Origin: Bacteroidales bacterium
Lineage (GTDB): Bacteria; Bacteroidota; Bacteroidia; Bacteroidales; UBA932
Assembly: GCA_017934185.1 (NCBI GenBank)
Contig: JAGBJY010000050.1
Coordinates: forward strand, 1-64,000
Direction of reading: 5' to 3'
DNA length: 64,000 nucleotides
The position numbers were made by a program, and so were the translations under genes. This document shows, piece after piece, positions 61,224 to 64,000 of this stretch. Each line of letters begins with the position of its first letter. Position 1 is the first letter of the stretch. The notes beneath the pieces were generated by a model that saw only the letters and a list, made by a program, of their open reading frames with translations, was not told the DNA's origin and ran no database searches.

Positions 61224-61229
61224 ATTCGC

Positions 61230-63419
61230 TTATTGGTAAAGGAGTTCTACGTTGTCCACATACAGGGCGTTGCCGCAGTAAATTTTGTGCGAGCCGGAAA
61301 GGGTGGAGATGCCGTCCAGTTTCCGGGCTTCTTCCCCGCCGTCCTTGGAGGAGCGGATGCTGATACGGATGGAAGCGGCTTTCCGGTCGGTAACGGTATA
61401 AGTGACGGGAATGTTCACCCTTGTCCAAGCGTTCACCGCCGCCGTTCCGTCGTTCTTTTCACCAATTCCGATGACATTGCCGGAAGCGTCCAGTACCTGA
61501 ATCTGGGCATAATAGGCCGCTCCGTTGGGGTTGAAGCGATGCATGAAGGACAGGGCCGACGGACGGCTGGAGAAAGCATGGCCCTCGGAAGTTTTGGCCC
61601 AGGAGCCTTTGTTCTTGTTGTTGGCCGTACCCAGAAAGATTTCACCGGGATAATTGGTGTCGCCGTGCTTCACCTCGGATGCCACGGAACTGCCGATATA
61701 GACAGTGGCCAGCATCACGCTGTTTCCGGAATAGGAGCCTGAATTGAACACGGCCACGCAAGGGTAGGTCTTGTAGTCCTGATAGCCTGTCGCCATTCGG
61801 CCGTCTTCGATGGTCCGCATGGCATTGACGCCCCACCAGGCATTGGAAGCATTGCCGTACAACTGCCACCAGGTAACCTTGAAGTCGCTGACAATCGCGA
61901 CGGGAGTAGTATAACTTTGTGCCGTAATCTCCTCGAAACCGCTGTTGCCTACCTGCAGGGCGGCTTCGGTAGTGAAGCTGCCCGCCGTTACGGAAGCGCG
62001 GTCGGCCAGATGCAGGGGCACCACGCGGAAGCGATAGGCCGTAGCGGGGGCCAGGCCGGCGATGTCGCCGAAGCGGAGGGTGTTTCCGCTCACGGACACC
62101 GCTGCTTTTTCCGTGCTCCAGGAGCGTCCGTCGGTGCTCCATTGCAGGCCCATGGGGACATCGGCGGGAATGGCGTCCACATCGGCCACGGTGGCGGTGA
62201 CATCCGTCATTTTCCATGCCCAGATGTTCACGGCGGGGATGTTCACGCTTGCACGGAAAGGCTTCACATCCAGCGCGATAGTACCCTCCACCGTCTGCCC
62301 GACGCCATCGGTGAGCGTCAGGGTGAAGGTGGCCGAGCAGGCGCTGCCGCTCTCCAGCATGCGGTTGACGAGGCCGTTGAAGTCCACATAGCCCAAATTG
62401 CTGGTATTGCCGGCCATCCAGTCCAGACCGGCATCCGTGAGGCGCTGCTTGTCAGTGCCCGAAACGGACACCAAATCAACGTCCGGAAGGCTTACGAAGG
62501 CCGATTCCGTATGCATCGTCACGCTGCTGATGCTGGTGCTGGCACCGGCGCTCAGGGTGAGGATGGCATCGTTCACGGTTTTGGTGAGACCGGCGTTGCA
62601 GCTGTAGGCGAACGTTCCGTCCTTGTCTCCGTCGAAGACAAAATAAGGAGCGCGCGCGGGAAGGGCGTTTTCTCCGATGAGTTCCGTCACTTCGATGGTT
62701 TCCACGCTGCGGTCCACCGCAATGCTCACGGCAAGGGAGCCGTCGCGGCCGGCGGCCTCCACGTTAAAGGTGACATTGTCGTTGGGAAGGTACTCCGTCG
62801 CTTCGCTCTTGTAATACTTCCACTCGTCGGAAAAGAGCTGTGCATAGACTTCCAGGTAGAGTTCGCCGCCGGGCATGTACCCGTAGCGGGTTTCGTCCCG
62901 GGTGAACTTGACCTGCTTCCCGGCGTAGCGGGCATGGCGGACAACGACATAGGCGTCCTTGTAGCTTGTACGAAGGCTGTTCCCCAGCTGCACGCGCATG
63001 CGCACGTTGGCCAGGCGGGCCGTAGCGGACACCTGGTCCGGCTGGCCGTTGTTTTCTACATAGCCATGTACTGTAAATGCTTGGTCGGCAAGGAAATAGG
63101 CTTTTCCGAATCCGGCGCCCAAGGTATCTCCGTGGTGAGCGACCAGCCGGAACTCGCCGGCATTGAGCTTAATGGTAGCGTCTTTGGACCGGGCGTATGT
63201 GTCCCGATAGAGCCGGATGGTGTTCGCATTGTAGATTTCCACCTCGAAATCGTCCAGGGAAGGCAGGTCCTCCAGATCGGATTTCGTTCCCGGCACTTCT
63301 TGTGAAAGGGTGAGCCGGATAGCGCCTTCATCAGACGAAACAGGGCCTCCGGGACTCTCCGCGGTGCATCCGGCCAGTAAACTGAGCAGCAGAACGCACG
63401 GCAAGAAATGTTTATTCAT
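61230..63419 (-). CDS. DUF4493/fibronectin/PCMD-type lipoprotein, first gene of the operon
   Basis: 729 residues from ATG 63419 (MNKHFLPCVLLLSLLAGC, lipobox Cys18); an ATG two codons earlier is possible. A DUF4493-like domain (about 35-250) has the LNAGEFRLVAHHGD loop. Cadherin- or Ig-like modules lie at about 250-390, a fibronectin-like module at about 390-485, and a C-terminal jelly-roll domain at about 485-729 (GNSGFEEITAQSYTTPVAIV; ends GNALYVDNVELLYQ). It probably sits on the cell surface and binds or processes a carbohydrate. A -7 box and an apparent operator lie upstream, shared with the divergent AraC-like gene. Confidence 0.82.
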   Translation of the reverse strand: MNKHFLPCVLLLSLLAGCTAESPGGPVSSDEGAIRLTLSQEVPGTKSDLEDLPSLDDFEVEIYNANTIRLYRDTYARSKDATIKLNAGEFRLVAHHGDTLGAGFGKAYFLADQAFTVHGYVENNGQPDQVSATARLANVRMRVQLGNSLRTSYKDAYVVVRHARYAGKQVKFTRDETRYGYMPGGELYLEVYAQLFSDEWKYYKSEATEYLPNDNVTFNVEAAGRDGSLAVSIAVDRSVETIEVTELIGENALPARAPYFVFDGDKDGTFAYSCNAGLTKTVNDAILTLSAGASTSISSVTMHTESAFVSLPDVDLVSVSGTDKQRLTDAGLDWMAGNTSNLGYVDFNGLVNRMLESGSACSATFTLTLTDGVGQTVEGTIALDVKPFRASVNIPAVNIWAWKMTDVTATVADVDAIPADVPMGLQWSTDGRSWSTEKAAVSVSGNTLRFGDIAGLAPATAYRFRVVPLHLADRASVTAGSFTTEAALQVGNSGFEEITAQSYTTPVAIVSDFKVTWWQLYGNASNAWWGVNAMRTIEDGRMATGYQDYKTYPCVAVFNSGSYSGNSVMLATVYIGSSVASEVKHGDTNYPGEIFLGTANNKNKGSWAKTSEGHAFSSRPSALSFMHRFNPNGAAYYAQIQVLDASGNVIGIGEKNDGTAAVNAWTRVNIPVTYTVTDRKAASIRISIRSSKDGGEEARKLDGISTLSGSHKIYCGNALYVDNVELLYQ

Positions 63420-63452
63420 AATCAAGTACTGGTCTGTTTATACTTCGAGCGA

Positions 63453-63460
63453 CAAAAGTA
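63453..63460 (-). promoter_or_regulatory. -7 box (TACTTTTG) of the lipoprotein operon
   Basis: On the minus strand TACTTTTG matches TAnnTTTG and lies 33 bases before the ATG at 63419. The candidate operator repeats lie directly upstream of it. Confidence 0.6.
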
Positions 63461-63461
63461 C

Positions 63462-63508
63462 AACAATAATATGGAAATATTGTTCGCAATTATTCTCGAT
63501 TATTGTTC
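63462..63508. promoter_or_regulatory. Candidate operator for the AraC-like regulator
   Basis: TATTGTTC occurs at 63478-63485 and again at 63501-63508 (direct repeats 23 bp apart, about two helix turns), and AACAATA (63462-63468) is an inverted copy. The spacing suits an AraC-type dimer, and the site lies just upstream of the lipoprotein operon promoter. Confidence 0.5.
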
Positions 63509-63548
63509 ATTTTTTCCTTTTTTATGGTGCTATAGGAGAAAAATTGCT

Positions 63549-63556
63549 TACTTTTG
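63549..63556 (+). promoter_or_regulatory. -7 box (TACTTTTG) of the AraC-like gene
   Basis: TACTTTTG lies 21 bases before the ATG at 63578 and 41 bases from the nearest candidate operator copy. Confidence 0.55.
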
Positions 63557-63577
63557 TGAAAGATTTGCATACTACAC

Positions 63578-64000
63578 ATGGCGCATAACGAAAAACTCGA
63601 TCAAGAACGGCTGGAAAGCCTGCAGATGTCCAACTTCGACCTTTCCAAGACAGAATGGATGGAACGGTTCAGGGACGAAATACTCATCCTGCACAACCCC
63701 CATTTCAATGTAAACTGGGAGCCGTACAGGATGAAATATATCCTTGTCGCCCTCTGCCACGAAGGCAGCGGTTTCGGAGCTGTCAACCTGCGCTCGTTCC
63801 GCCTGCGGAAAAACTCCCTCCTGATAACCCTTCCCTCCCAGATTATTCAATCGTACGAGGTGGGGGCCGACTTCAAAGGGTCCTTCATCCTCATTTCGGA
63901 GCACTTCTTCCACCGCCTGGGCCAAGGAGACACCTACCTGTTTTACAAGCATGTGGAAAGCCACCCCTTTTACCAGCTGGACGACGGAACGGCCGACGTT
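63578..64000 (+). CDS. AraC-like transcriptional regulator, N-terminal part only
   Basis: Open from ATG 63578 to the window end (141 codons, no stop). The visible part is an N-terminal ligand-binding domain with a cupin-like run (FNVNWEPYRMKYILVALCHEGSG, shown only by position about 45-67; NSLLITLPSQIIQSYE; FILISEHFFHRLGQ), like the sensor half of AraC-family regulators in Bacteroidetes. The helix-turn-helix half would lie beyond the window. It is divergent from the four-lipoprotein/barrel operon, with candidate binding sites between them, so it is the likely regulator. The family call is an inference because the DNA-binding domain is not visible. Confidence 0.7.
   Translation, partial: MAHNEKLDQERLESLQMSNFDLSKTEWMERFRDEILILHNPHFNVNWEPYRMKYILVALCHEGSGFGAVNLRSFRLRKNSLLITLPSQIIQSYEVGADFKGSFILISEHFFHRLGQGDTYLFYKHVESHPFYQLDDGTADV

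Overview
The window looks like a chromosomal segment of a fairly GC-rich member of the Bacteroidales. The evidence is a SusC/SusD pair with DUF1735 surface lipoproteins, many lipoproteins and outer-membrane barrels, an Rnf complex, genes translationally coupled by 1-8 bp overlaps, and repeated TAnnTTTG boxes (the Bacteroidetes -7 promoter element) upstream of transcription units. I cannot name the genus. I saw no phage, transposase or CRISPR array.

Layout. (1) 1-9.8 kb: the end of an unknown gene, a patatin-like lipase, then a coupled LacI regulator / GH130 phosphorylase / GH92 mannosidase unit. This GH92 gene carries an in-frame TGA at 4770-4772 where Trp is expected. It meets an intact GH92 gene head-on, which follows a Na+/phosphate symporter. 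(2) 9.8-15.7 kb: polysaccharide export protein and chain-length determinant with no glycosyltransferases nearby, two unknown exported proteins and tRNA-Arg(TCT). (3) 15.7-26.4 kb: a Dcu dicarboxylate exchanger, a PPC-domain protein, and a SusC/SusD/GH18/DUF1735-LamG/DUF1735-discoidin operon. Its content matches N-glycan utilisation loci of gut Bacteroides. With the GH92 and GH130 enzymes it could make a complete high-mannose N-glycan pathway: endoglycosidase release, alpha-mannose trimming, then phosphorolysis of the Man-GlcNAc core. (4) 26.5-36.4 kb: one very long apparent operon, MerR-type regulator / Nif3 / zinc-ribbon coiled coil / dnaB / DUF3108 / RseC / rnfBCDGEA. dnaB contains an in-frame TAA at 33238-33240 within otherwise normal coding sequence. 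(5) 36.5-42.0 kb: trxA / barrel / LOG / polyprenyl synthase / holB / PSP1 / trmB. (6) 42.0-52.2 kb: an RND tripartite efflux operon ending in a PII-like gene, lgt, a HAD phosphatase, pgk and a methyltransferase. (7) 52.3-64 kb: a large DUF2723 membrane protein, then a tightly coupled operon of four lipoproteins (DUF4493, fibronectin-like and putative carbohydrate metabolism domains) around one small barrel, divergent from an AraC-like regulator cut by the window end.

The most unusual signals are: two isolated nonsense codons in otherwise intact genes, one of them in an essential gene; a 28-bp palindromic element present in three different coding sequences in the same orientation and reading frame, where it adds a similar peptide to RnfG, RnfB and TrmB; a 24-bp inverted repeat within rnfB; a G8 tract near the start of susC; and the uncharacterised lipoprotein/barrel operon with an apparent operator next to its AraC-like regulator, which is the best candidate here for an undescribed system.
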